Source: Gammaproteobacteria bacterium
Lineage (GTDB): Bacteria; Pseudomonadota; Gammaproteobacteria; UBA1113
Direction of reading: 5' to 3'
Assembly: GCA_021773295.1 (NCBI GenBank)
Contig: JAJFKI010000027.1
Location: 62,001 to 126,000 of the forward strand
Length of the DNA: 64,000 nucleotides
Shown here: positions 10,408 to 18,475 of the stretch, in pieces
Position numbering within the stretch: the first letter of the stretch is position 1
Layout of the letters: each line of letters opens with the position of its first letter
The notes under the pieces: model-generated
Databases searched by the model: none
What the model was told of the DNA's origin: nothing
The model's input: only the letters and a program-made list of their open reading frames with translations
Translations under genes and position numbers: made by a program

Positions 10408-10718
10408 TTCTTTTTTTATGATTTCGATAGCCTCATTTGCCCTCAGAAGGCCATTCGCAAACACGCCGTGAATACGTCCCTGTAGGCTCTGAACCGATAT
10501 CTCTGTAGCTTAAGGTTTACGAAAGGTCTTCTGAGGGCACATAAGGCGGATAGTTCAAGGCACTTATCTTTATTAGGTATAATCTTGTATTAGTGCTGTA
10601 GATGAGAGTGAGATGCGGTGTTATATTAGACTATAACTTGTAGGGCTTATCGCACCACCGTCATCCTCGACCTTGACTCGAGGATCCAGGAAAATTAAAT
10701 TACTTAGAAGGAGTTGCA
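10408..10718. repeat. Intergenic region with two palindromic repeat-like elements
   Basis: No gene seen. Two structures fill the gap. The first is a long imperfect palindrome: TGCCCTCAGAAG at 10438-10449 pairs with CTTCTGAGGGCA at 10528-10539, and inner segments (TTCGCAAAC near 10454-10462, GTTTACGAA near 10516-10524) extend the stem with one mismatch. The second, 10656-10690, is a small dyad, TCCTCGA (10664-10670) with TCGAGGA (10678-10684), inside a phrase resembling the dispersed REP-like repeats seen between genes in many proteobacteria. Neither ends in a run of T, so simple terminators are unlikely. Copy number in the genome cannot be judged here. Confidence 0.55.
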
Positions 10719-12230
10719 ATGTCAGCCTATCAATCACTTAAAGATATTTTTATAACACTTGCGGATTTAAATCATTTGGATGCTATTGCCGGTTGGGATG
10801 AAGCGGTAATGATGCCAGAAGGGGCTGGGCATCGGCGGGCGCAGGCTTTGGCTAAGTTGCAAGCGATTCGGCATGGGATATTAGTGGATCCTAAGAATGA
10901 GGATCTGCTGGAACAAGCAAAGTCTGAAACGCTTGAAAGTGAATGGGATAAAGCAAATTTGAAGTGGATGGAAGAGCTTTATCTTAAGGCGACTTGTGTG
11001 CCATCGGAATTAGTACATGCATTGACGGAGGCTAGTTTTAAGTCTCAGCAAGCTTGGCGACAAATGCGCGCGGATAATGATTGGGAAGGGTTTAAGCCTT
11101 ATTTACAAAAAACCTTAGATTTGGTCAAGGAAATCGCTGAGATTAAAGCGGATGTTTTTAATGAAGCGCCTTATGATATTTTAATTGATGAATTCTCACC
11201 TGCGTTGAATCAAAAAATCATTGATCCCATATTTGCGGAACTAAAAGACTTTTTGCCTGGCTTTTGCCAACAAGTAATTGAACAACAAGCTTCTCGTGAG
11301 TACATTTCTTTTAAAGGTCACTATCCTATTGAGAAGCAAAAATTATTAGGCATTGAATTGATGAAAGCCATAGGCTTTGATTTTAATCGTGGGCGTTTGG
11401 ATGTCAGTCATCATCCCTTTACCGGCGGCGATCATTTTGATGTGCGTATTACTACACGTTATGACGAAAATGATTTTGCACCCGCCATGATGGCGGTGTG
11501 TCATGAAACAGGCCACGGCATGTATGAGTTAGGCTTGCCAGATGACTGGGCGGATCAGCCTGTTGGTTCATCTTTAGGAATGTCAGTACATGAGAGTCAG
11601 TCGTTATTAATAGAAATGCAAGCCTGTCGTAGTTATGAGTTTTTGCAATTTCTAGCCAGTAAAGCAAAAACACATTTTGGCGATGAGCCAGCGTTTGCGG
11701 TGGATAATCTTTTTAACATATACACAAAAGTTAAGCCTGATTTTATCCGTGTAGATGCTGATGAGGTCACTTATCCATTGCATGTTATCATGCGTTATGA
11801 AATTGAAAAGCAATTGATTGCAGGTGATTTAAGCTTAGATGATTTGCCCCAAGCGTGGGATCACGCTATGCAATCTCTCTTTGGTCTTTCGACTAACGGC
11901 AATTACAAGAATGGCGTTATGCAAGATGTACATTGGCCTTCTGGTTGTTTCGGCTACTTCCCAGCATACACTATCGGCAGCATCATTGCGGCGCAAGTGT
12001 ATCAAGCTGCATTGAAGGCTTGTCCCGCTATTCCTAATGAATTAAAACAAGGAAATTTTTCTACATTGATTCAATGGCTAAGAGAAAACATTCATGGTTA
12101 TGGAAGTTTATATTCAACAGAGCAATTAGTATTAAATGCAAGCGGAGTGCCTCTATCAACAACGCCTTATATCCAACATTTGCAGCGACGTTACATAGAT
12201 CACTCTCAACTTTATCTGACGCCATTTTAA
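10719..12230 (+). CDS. M32 family metallocarboxypeptidase (carboxypeptidase Taq type)
   Basis: Zinc carboxypeptidase that trims residues from peptide C-termini in the cytoplasm. The metal-binding HEXXH is HETGH (H262, H266), followed by the downstream HESQSLLIEM block that supplies the third ligand and by DADEVTYPLHVIMRYEIE, both diagnostic of M32. 503 residues is the normal length. An AGAAGGAG-type SD (10707-10714) precedes the ATG. In an organism living on amino acids it would help peptide turnover, which is an inference from the neighbouring ald and glsA. Confidence 0.93.
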   Translation: MSAYQSLKDIFITLADLNHLDAIAGWDEAVMMPEGAGHRRAQALAKLQAIRHGILVDPKNEDLLEQAKSETLESEWDKANLKWMEELYLKATCVPSELVHALTEASFKSQQAWRQMRADNDWEGFKPYLQKTLDLVKEIAEIKADVFNEAPYDILIDEFSPALNQKIIDPIFAELKDFLPGFCQQVIEQQASREYISFKGHYPIEKQKLLGIELMKAIGFDFNRGRLDVSHHPFTGGDHFDVRITTRYDENDFAPAMMAVCHETGHGMYELGLPDDWADQPVGSSLGMSVHESQSLLIEMQACRSYEFLQFLASKAKTHFGDEPAFAVDNLFNIYTKVKPDFIRVDADEVTYPLHVIMRYEIEKQLIAGDLSLDDLPQAWDHAMQSLFGLSTNGNYKNGVMQDVHWPSGCFGYFPAYTIGSIIAAQVYQAALKACPAIPNELKQGNFSTLIQWLRENIHGYGSLYSTEQLVLNASGVPLSTTPYIQHLQRRYIDHSQLYLTPF

Positions 12231-12528
12231 GTCACCTCATTAAAAAAACACTGCTTTTTTTCATTACAGCTTACTCACTAAAGTAAACTCAGAGCGAGAG
12301 TATTGTCTGGCTCTGAGTCAAACATAGTTACCTATGTGATAGATAATTTTTACATATTTTGCCCTATCTTTAACTAGCATGTTAGCTGCTGCGTGCTAAT
12401 TATAACTTTAATTTAAATCAAAGGGTTAAGATGGTCGGAGTATATCGTTTCATAAAAATATTTCATCCCCTATTGAAAGTTCTCTAAAGGTTCTCTATGC
12501 TTGAGGTGACAAGACAGGAGATAGGGCC
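12231..12528. promoter_or_regulatory. lexA upstream region: inverted repeat and helically phased direct repeat
   Basis: No gene seen in these 298 bases. Two signals stand out. ACTCAGAGC (12287-12295) and GCTCTGAGT (12310-12318) form a perfect 9-bp inverted repeat with a 14-base loop, lacking a following T-run. Just before lexA, GTTCTCTA occurs at 12479-12486 and again at 12490-12497, start to start 11 bp, about one helical turn; this is a candidate operator. No CTGT-N8-ACAG box of the E. coli LexA type is apparent. Confidence 0.4.
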
Positions 12529-13128
12529 ATGTTAACCGAGAGTGAGAAAAAGACGTATATGTTTATTAGTGATTACATCAAACAACAGGGCATCGCGCCG
12601 ACATTGCCGGAAATTGCTGCTGGTATTGGGATTAGCTCTAAGGGCGTCATACACCGCTATGTGCAGGCGCTAGCCGAGAAGGGGTGGATAACGTTGATTC
12701 CCAAGGTGCATCGTGGTATTAAGCTTACTAGCAAGGCCTTGAGCAAAGCCTTCAGCTTGCCTTTGCTGGGCACCATTGCCGCAGGGCAACCCATCGAAGC
12801 CATTCAAACCCATACGGAAATCGACTTAGCCAGTATTTTTGCTGGGGAAGGTCGCTATTTGCTGCGGGTGAGGGGGGATTCAATGATTGATGAAGGCATT
12901 TATGATGGTGATATGATCATATGCCAGCAAACTACCCAAGTGCATAACAACGACATTGTCATTGCTTTAATCGATAAGCAAGAAGCGACGCTAAAACGCT
13001 TGCAGCGCAACATTGATGGCACGATAACCCTCATTCCAGCGAATCCTTCTTATAGCCCAATGACGTACCCGGCACATCGTGTCTCGGTGCAAGGGATTTT
13101 CATTGGCTTATTGCGGGTGCCAAGATGA
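12529..13128 (+). CDS. lexA: LexA-type SOS repressor
   Basis: Transcriptional repressor that self-cleaves when RecA filaments form. The N-terminal winged helix-turn-helix (residues 1-65, TLPEIAAGIGISSKGVIHRYVQAL) is followed by an S24 peptidase-like domain with the scissile bond A85-G86 (GTIAAGQ), nucleophile S118 (GDSMIDEG) and general base K156 (EATLKRL), the same spacing as E. coli LexA. 199 residues. The recognition helix differs from the E. coli one, so its operator probably differs too. The end of the gene overlaps the start of the Y-family polymerase gene by four bases, so the pair is one transcription unit. Confidence 0.9.
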   Translation: MLTESEKKTYMFISDYIKQQGIAPTLPEIAAGIGISSKGVIHRYVQALAEKGWITLIPKVHRGIKLTSKALSKAFSLPLLGTIAAGQPIEAIQTHTEIDLASIFAGEGRYLLRVRGDSMIDEGIYDGDMIICQQTTQVHNNDIVIALIDKQEATLKRLQRNIDGTITLIPANPSYSPMTYPAHRVSVQGIFIGLLRVPR

Positions 13129-14366
13129 AGCCTGAAGTAAACTATTGGCCTCGTGCCATTATTTTAGTGGACATGAATGCTTTCTTCGCTGCTATCGAGC
13201 AGCAGGATTACCCCGAGCTAAAAGGGCGCCCCATTGCTATCACTAACGGCGAAGAAGGCAGTTGTATTATTACCGCATCTTATGAAGCCAGAGCCTTTGG
13301 CATTAAAACGGGCATGCGCTTAAGAGAGGGTAAGCGTCTATGCCCGCAGTTATTACAAATTGCTTCGCGCCCTAAGCGCTATACCGAAATTTCAAGAAAC
13401 ATTATGCAAGCCCTGGCAGACATTACACCGGATATGGAAGTGTTTTCAGTGGATGAAGCTTTTTTAGATGTGACTTATTGTCAACGTTTGTATGGTTCAC
13501 CAGAGTATATTGCACAACTGGTGAAACAAACCGTATTTGACGTCTCAGGTTTACATTGTTCCATTGGTGTTAGTGGTGATAAAACTACGGCGAAGTTCGC
13601 TGCGAAACGTTTTAAGCCTAATGGTTTTTGTGTAATTGCGCCATGGGAAGCGAAACATGTGCTTGCCAAAGTACCCGTCACGGAACTATGTGGCATTGCC
13701 TCGGGTATTGCAGCCTTTTTATCACAATACGGCGTACAGGTTTGTGGCGATATGGAAAAAGTCCCTATCAGCATTTTGGCAAAACGCTTTGGTAATTTAG
13801 GGCGTCGCCTGTGGCACATGTGTCAAGGTAGCGATCCCGATCTCGTGCACACGAACATCGCCGCACCAAAATCCATGGGTCACAGTAAAATCATCCCCCC
13901 AGGCACCAAACAACAAGATATTATTTTATTTTACTTACGCTATCTTTCAGAAAAATTAGCTGCCCGCTTGCGCCGCCATGAGATGCAAGCGCAAATTTTT
14001 TCTATTTGCACCAAGGGCGTAAACAAAGACAAATACGGCGGCAAACACCGCTTAACGCTGCCCACTGATGATGGCAAAATTATTTATGATCTCGGTAAAC
14101 AATTAATCTTTGCCGAATGGCAAGGCCAAGGTTTAATACAAGTCAAAGTCAATGCCCTAGATCCAAAACCCACAAACATGCAATTAGATTTACTAATAGA
14201 ACACGATGAAAACAGTACCCTCAAAAATCAAACCATCGACGATATCAACAACCGTTACGGCTCCCTCACGGTGATGCCAGCAACCTTGCTACAAAATAAC
14301 CAATCCGTGACCAGTGTCATATCGCCTGCATGGAAACCAAAGGGCCATAGACAGACGATAGAGTGA
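13125..14366 (+). CDS. Y-family DNA polymerase (Pol IV/DinB-like)
   Basis: Translesion polymerase. Catalytic acidic residues are intact: D16 in LVDMNAFF and D110-E111 in FSVDEAFLD, so this is not an inactive ImuB-type protein. The finger and palm blocks (GSCIITASYEARAFGIKTGM, SIGVSGDKTTAKFAAK) and little-finger domain follow. QLDLL near residue 360 resembles the beta-clamp binding pentapeptide. 413 residues. It starts inside the lexA stop, so expression should be SOS-controlled. It could be named dinB, but the lexA-linked arrangement recalls the lexA2-imuB cassettes, so I leave the symbol blank. Confidence 0.88.
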   Translation: MKPEVNYWPRAIILVDMNAFFAAIEQQDYPELKGRPIAITNGEEGSCIITASYEARAFGIKTGMRLREGKRLCPQLLQIASRPKRYTEISRNIMQALADITPDMEVFSVDEAFLDVTYCQRLYGSPEYIAQLVKQTVFDVSGLHCSIGVSGDKTTAKFAAKRFKPNGFCVIAPWEAKHVLAKVPVTELCGIASGIAAFLSQYGVQVCGDMEKVPISILAKRFGNLGRRLWHMCQGSDPDLVHTNIAAPKSMGHSKIIPPGTKQQDIILFYLRYLSEKLAARLRRHEMQAQIFSICTKGVNKDKYGGKHRLTLPTDDGKIIYDLGKQLIFAEWQGQGLIQVKVNALDPKPTNMQLDLLIEHDENSTLKNQTIDDINNRYGSLTVMPATLLQNNQSVTSVISPAWKPKGHRQTIE

Positions 14367-14373
14367 AAAAATA

Positions 14374-14415
14374 TTGAGTTAAATAATTAATGGCTATACT
14401 CAATCTTAGAGTATA
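14374..14415 (+). promoter_or_regulatory. Promoter with dyad before the SRAP-like gene
   Basis: TTGAGT (14374-14379) and TATACT (14395-14400), separated by 15 bases, look like a sigma-70 promoter. The -10 box lies within an inverted repeat TATACTC (14395-14401) / GAGTATA (14409-14415), 7-base loop, which would suit a dimeric repressor. The SD of the next gene (AGGAGAG) follows at 14421-14427. Binding by the neighbouring LexA is a guess. Confidence 0.4.
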
Positions 14416-14432
14416 AAACAGGAGAGAAAAAG

Positions 14433-14843
14433 ATGTGTGGTGGTGTAATGTACTCATATGAAGATGACGTGCTAACGGTTTACTTTCCTAACCCAAAGGC
14501 TGTGTTGCCGGTATTAAAGCGCGATGGTGACATAGAGCTACTTCCTTGGGGCCGGCGGCAACAACAAGCAGGCTTTTTACCCATGGGCGGTTGGGCACGA
14601 TTAGAATCCATTCACCAAGGCAAGTGGGATAAATACTTTCCCACGCCGGTGAAAATTCCTTTATTAAAATTTATGGAAAAAGACTTAGAAGGCACGAGTC
14701 ATTGGTTTGACGTGATGTCTGGCCAATATGTGCAAGGACTTATCGCACACAATCAAACTGAACAGCGACTTTATGTGGTAACCATTGCGCCAGATAAAGA
14801 GGATGCTATTTTTCATCGCTGGCCAAGGGTGGTTGCGAAATAA
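14433..14843 (+). CDS. Compact SRAP/HMCES (YedK)-like protein
   Basis: SRAP proteins crosslink to abasic sites in single-stranded DNA through Cys2 after Met1 removal. This 136-residue protein begins MCGG, giving C2; it has PWGRR (38-42, like the family WG motif), GWARLES (53-59, aligning with NARxET), IPLLKFMEK (75-83, aligning with the P-x-x-G-F-Y-E-W block, so E82 may equal the catalytic Glu) and FHRWPRVV (127-134, like HxRMPVIL, H128). The usual Asn is replaced by Trp54, and the protein is well under the usual 200 or more residues. It sits 66 bases after the polymerase with its own promoter-like site. The homology is read by eye; SOS-linked abasic-site protection is inferred. Confidence 0.6.
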   Translation: MCGGVMYSYEDDVLTVYFPNPKAVLPVLKRDGDIELLPWGRRQQQAGFLPMGGWARLESIHQGKWDKYFPTPVKIPLLKFMEKDLEGTSHWFDVMSGQYVQGLIAHNQTEQRLYVVTIAPDKEDAIFHRWPRVVAK

Positions 14844-14897
14844 TAGGGAAGCGGCTAACATGGGCAACCATCATTAACAGACAATTAGGGGTAAAAC

Positions 14898-15608
14898 ATG
14901 AACATTTCGACGATTAAATACGAAGCTGGCGGCGTTGTTGCTCACGGTTATGTCGCTTATAAAGAAGACAATGCTGATCCAAAGCCCGCTATACTTATTG
15001 CTCATGATTGGACAGGTCTTAATGAAAACGCACAAAAGCGGGCGCAGGCATTAGCTGAAATGGGTTATGTAGGCTTTGCCTTAGACATGTACGGTGATGC
15101 TAAACAAGGCAGTGACAATGAAGACAAAATGAAATTAATGTCACCCCTGTTAGAAAAGCGCAGCCTACTACGAGATAGAGTGCAAGCGGCTTATCAAACC
15201 GTTAAAGACATGGATAATGTGGACAGTGACAAAATTGCAATTATCGGTTATTGCTTCGGTGGTTTATGTGCGTTAGATTTAGCGCGAAGTGGTTGCGATA
15301 TTCAAGGCGCGATTAGTTTTCACGGTTTATTGAATGCGCCAAGTGATTTAGAGAATGAAAAAATCACGGCCAAGGTTTTAGTGCTTCACGGCCATGATGA
15401 TCCCATGGTGCCACCAGAGCAAGTCTTACACTTCCAAAAAGAAATGACAGCGTCTAAAGCCGATTGGCAAATGCATATCTATGGCAATACTCAACATGCC
15501 TTTACGACACCGCAAGCTAACAATCCAAAATTAGGAACTATTTACAGTGAAACAGCAGATAAGCGATCATGGTTAGCAATGCTTAATTTTCTGCAAGAGA
15601 TCTTTTGA
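14898..15608 (+). CDS. Dienelactone hydrolase family protein
   Basis: Alpha/beta hydrolase with a cysteine nucleophile. GYCFGG (C119) is the nucleophile elbow; the Asp in VLHGHDDPMVPPE and the His in NTQHAFT complete the triad. The N-terminal LIAHDWTGLNENAQKRA is typical. 236 residues, full length, preceded by AGGGG at 14887-14891. The real substrate is unknown: most members outside aromatic degradation pathways have no proven role. Convergent with the poly-Ser protein gene; the 98-base gap between them has no clear terminator. Confidence 0.88.
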   Translation: MNISTIKYEAGGVVAHGYVAYKEDNADPKPAILIAHDWTGLNENAQKRAQALAEMGYVGFALDMYGDAKQGSDNEDKMKLMSPLLEKRSLLRDRVQAAYQTVKDMDNVDSDKIAIIGYCFGGLCALDLARSGCDIQGAISFHGLLNAPSDLENEKITAKVLVLHGHDDPMVPPEQVLHFQKEMTASKADWQMHIYGNTQHAFTTPQANNPKLGTIYSETADKRSWLAMLNFLQEIF

Positions 15609-15706
15609 ATTTACCCTCTCACCCAGGTATCCCGTCATCCTCACCCATCACAATGCGCGCGTCATGAAGTGATTTGTCAAATAATAGCGGATACAAGTCC
15701 ATAATC

Positions 15707-16732
15707 CTAGATGCCGGCAATTTGTCTGAAATTGCTGCCTTCATCGGCATCATTGATTTGATTTTTTATTTCTTCGAATAGTGTAAGCAGGGTGCTTTCA
15801 AGCGTGTTATCTTCATCTCTTATTTCTTGGCAAAGGGCTTCGATTTCAGTCAAGATTCCTTCTTTGGTTTTACTATGTTCAAGAAACACTTGTTGGAAGC
15901 GAGCAATTTGCGCTTCTCTATTTTCATTGGGCGAAAAAAAACCTAATTGTTTTAAAGAATAGGCTGTTGACGGGCGACGTTGTTGATAAAGTGTGAAGAA
16001 AGCTTGTCTCGCTTCTTTATTTCTTTGTATGGCTCTTTCCTGAGCCATTGTCATTAATTCATTCCGATCCATAAAATAGCGAGAATCAATCCATAAAGGA
16101 ATTTCAGTGTCTGGACAATAAGTATAGCCTGCTATTATCCTTGCATCTATTTCAGTGTAACCTTTAGTTTTTAGTTCATTATATTTTTCTTCCATTTGTC
16201 TTGGTGAGCCAGTTGCTGCGCTTTCGGATAATAAGAGTAATTCTGCGAAACCAACACTTTTTCTAGATTTTCCTTTTCCTTTTTTATCTCGTTTTCTATT
16301 CATAACAGATTTTCTAATACTACTCATGCGAGGCAGCAACGTGTACATAGGAAGATGTAACTTAGTTTCAAGTTCACGAATGACTTGCCGGTATTCGAGC
16401 CGCTTAGCTTTTAATAATTTAGTATCTGTGATGTTAATTTGAGAATAAATTACTGTGATTGTGTTTAAAATATTTTTTTGGTAGCTCATCACTTCATGAT
16501 CACTTTCATATTGACTGCCGATAAACTCAAGTGTAGGAGGAATAGTTCCCAACATACTTTTTAAGGATTCATCATGTGCAAGCTTTTCAGTCACAAAGGA
16601 TTTCAGCGTCTTATAAATTGCTGATAGCTGATGTTCAGTCAGCGATAATTTATCTTTGGTGGCACTAGAGCTACTGGCAGCACTACTGCTGCTACTACTT
16701 GCAGATCTGCGATTTCCAGGTTCTCGGCTCAT
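15707..16732 (-). CDS. Unknown protein with N-terminal poly-Ser tract
   Basis: Not recognised. 341 residues. A Ser/Ala tract at residues 11-24 is followed by a mainly helical, charged protein with a basic patch near residue 150 (RKRDKKGKGKSRKS) and many Glu/Lys/Gln-rich helices towards the end. No signal peptide or membrane segment. The start is supported by AAGGAT 7 bases upstream of the ATG. A low-complexity Ser tract is also found at the C-terminus of the ankyrin protein at 30751-34986. It may be a secreted effector of a host-associated bacterium, but nothing in the sequence proves secretion. Confidence 0.6.
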   Translation of the reverse strand: MSREPGNRRSASSSSSSAASSSSATKDKLSLTEHQLSAIYKTLKSFVTEKLAHDESLKSMLGTIPPTLEFIGSQYESDHEVMSYQKNILNTITVIYSQINITDTKLLKAKRLEYRQVIRELETKLHLPMYTLLPRMSSIRKSVMNRKRDKKGKGKSRKSVGFAELLLLSESAATGSPRQMEEKYNELKTKGYTEIDARIIAGYTYCPDTEIPLWIDSRYFMDRNELMTMAQERAIQRNKEARQAFFTLYQQRRPSTAYSLKQLGFFSPNENREAQIARFQQVFLEHSKTKEGILTEIEALCQEIRDEDNTLESTLLTLFEEIKNQINDADEGSNFRQIAGI

Positions 16733-17089
16733 TTAAATATCCTTAAAATTAACCCCCATTAATAAGCTTAGAAGCTTGTTGTTAAGAGATTATTATGGAC
16801 AGGTTGACATTAGATTATATTGTAGTTATGTGGGCGATATCTTACAAGATGTAGGGGCAAGAACTGATAGAAGCTCATTTAAGACTTTGATAAAGTTACA
16901 CGGTCATTGTTGCTATCCTACAAGGACGTCGGAAGCTAGACTTTATTGGAACAGTTAAGCCAGAAGTACGGACCAAGTGGCATTCAGTTCCGCATGTTAC
17001 TTGGCCGTGCTTTATGGCTTAACGTTCATAAATTCTGATAAAGCGTAAGCGTCTTCCCAATTTAACTTCCATTTTATTAGGTAATATGC
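16733..17089. repeat. Intergenic region with a 70-nt imperfect palindrome
   Basis: No convincing gene in these 357 bases. The notable feature is a dyad at 16954-17023: GTTAAGCCA (16954-16962) pairs with TGGCTTAAC (17015-17023), and inside it ACGG and CCAAGT (16968-16978, one bulged A) pair with ACTTGGCCGT (16999-17008) around a 20-base loop. It lacks a T-run, so it is either a small palindromic mobile repeat or a structured RNA. The rest of the gap shows nothing I can name. Confidence 0.5.
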
Positions 17090-18475
17090 ATGGGCAACAA
17101 CCTACATCGCCGTATCGGCAACGTTATGCTACTGATCACATTATTGCTTTATGCCGTATCAGCATTAGCTGAGGGTGATATTTATCTGCCGGGCATTCAA
17201 CTTTATCAAACCTCTCTCAAAAGCCATTCAAAGAAACAGTACACAGTCATCAATGAAAAAAATTATCACCGCATCATGCAATATTCTAATAATGAAATTT
17301 CAGTCGTACTCGAAAACCTTACCCAAATAAGACAAACACTCGCTGCGAGCGGCCAGGAAAGAAATGCTGAATTAATTGCAATTATTAAAAAATTTACAAA
17401 TAAGCCTTATACCTTAATAGGTGCACAAGGGGAGGGAGATGGTATTTATACCATTACCAGCCATATTGACACGCGTCATATCCAACAAGATCCTCTCTAC
17501 AGAACTGATGCCTTTAACTGCATGACCTTGGTGGAAACAGTCATCGCTTTGTTTCAATCTGATAATTTAGATGATTTTAAACAGCAAATTCTCAAAATAG
17601 AATATGGCACGGCTCAGTTGCCTCAAAGCAATCAAATTCATTATTGTAATCGCAATAATTTCACCAGCAAGGATTTTAATCCCATTAATCAAGCACATGG
17701 TTATATGAAGGATATAACGACAATACTGCCATTTTCAGAAGAAGCAAAAACAGTGAGTGTGAGTATTGATCCCAATAAATGGATGTACCAACAATACAAG
17801 AATTCATATTTACTCAGAACAAGTGTTCGCACCTTTAACGCTGCTACGGGTAAGTTGATGGCGAAGCGTCTTACCGATCATTATGTTCATCAATTTTGCC
17901 CAAGATTAAAAACAAAAAATGTCAGTATGCGTTACATTCCAAAATCAAGTCTGGTAAAAAAAATGAAACAAGGAGTTTATCTCCCAGACAGAAAACGTTT
18001 GCAACAAATACCCACGCCTGCCATCGCCGAAATTGTTAGAAATGATAAAAAATGGGTGTCGAAAGGGCGTCCCATAGGATATCGCGTAGGGACGGGAATT
18101 ATTGTGTCGCATTTGGGTTTGTTAACGCATCAAACCTTTACTAAAGGTGAGACGATTTACCAAAAGATTTTATGTAATGGCAAGGGGCCAAAACGCGCAT
18201 GTCACGTTATCCCAGTCATTTGCCAGCATGCTGAATGCCCACGTTTAATGTTCACACATGCAACGGATGCTTACCCGGATACTTTTTACTATTATAAAAC
18301 GGCGAAGGGCAATGTCTGTGGTGCCAATAAACCGAGTGCAATAAAACACTACAGCTACTGTAATCGCGTACACTCCATTCCTCTGGGTGACTATTTAGCA
18401 CAAAAACAATATGGCCGTTATTTGTATATGGATAATGCATCGTTGCTTGGAATAAATTTTCAGAAGTTGATATGA
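17090..18475 (+). CDS. DUF1460 domain protein, exported (amidase-like)
   Basis: DUF1460 proteins have an NlpC/P60-like cysteine-peptidase fold and are described as N-acetylmuramoyl-L-alanine amidase-like. The N-terminus is a signal peptide (hydrophobic 11-27, cleavage near ALA-EG). RTDAFNCMTLVET (C144) matches the catalytic Cys block of the family, and the pattern continues through NRNNFTSKDFNPIN and VGTGIIVSHLGLL, where the His would lie. 461 residues is long: the last 90 or so residues are Cys-rich (CNGKG...CHVIPVICQHAEC) and not obviously part of the domain. The next gene overlaps it by four bases, so they are co-expressed. Confidence 0.7.
   Translation: MGNNLHRRIGNVMLLITLLLYAVSALAEGDIYLPGIQLYQTSLKSHSKKQYTVINEKNYHRIMQYSNNEISVVLENLTQIRQTLAASGQERNAELIAIIKKFTNKPYTLIGAQGEGDGIYTITSHIDTRHIQQDPLYRTDAFNCMTLVETVIALFQSDNLDDFKQQILKIEYGTAQLPQSNQIHYCNRNNFTSKDFNPINQAHGYMKDITTILPFSEEAKTVSVSIDPNKWMYQQYKNSYLLRTSVRTFNAATGKLMAKRLTDHYVHQFCPRLKTKNVSMRYIPKSSLVKKMKQGVYLPDRKRLQQIPTPAIAEIVRNDKKWVSKGRPIGYRVGTGIIVSHLGLLTHQTFTKGETIYQKILCNGKGPKRACHVIPVICQHAECPRLMFTHATDAYPDTFYYYKTAKGNVCGANKPSAIKHYSYCNRVHSIPLGDYLAQKQYGRYLYMDNASLLGINFQKLI

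Noticed and set aside
10656-10690. Rho-independent terminator for glsA
   Set aside because: The stem is short and no T-run follows; it fits a REP-like repeat better.
12251-12269. CTG...CAG sequence before lexA as an E. coli-type LexA box
   Set aside because: The half sites are too far apart and lack the CTGT/ACAG arrangement.
15609-15706. Second copy of the REP-like phrase CCGTCATCCTCA
   Set aside because: Only about a dozen bases match the 10656-10690 element and no stem forms.
16776-16958. Plus-strand 60-residue frame before the DUF1460 gene
   Set aside because: No SD, unlike any protein I know, and it runs into the palindrome at 16954.
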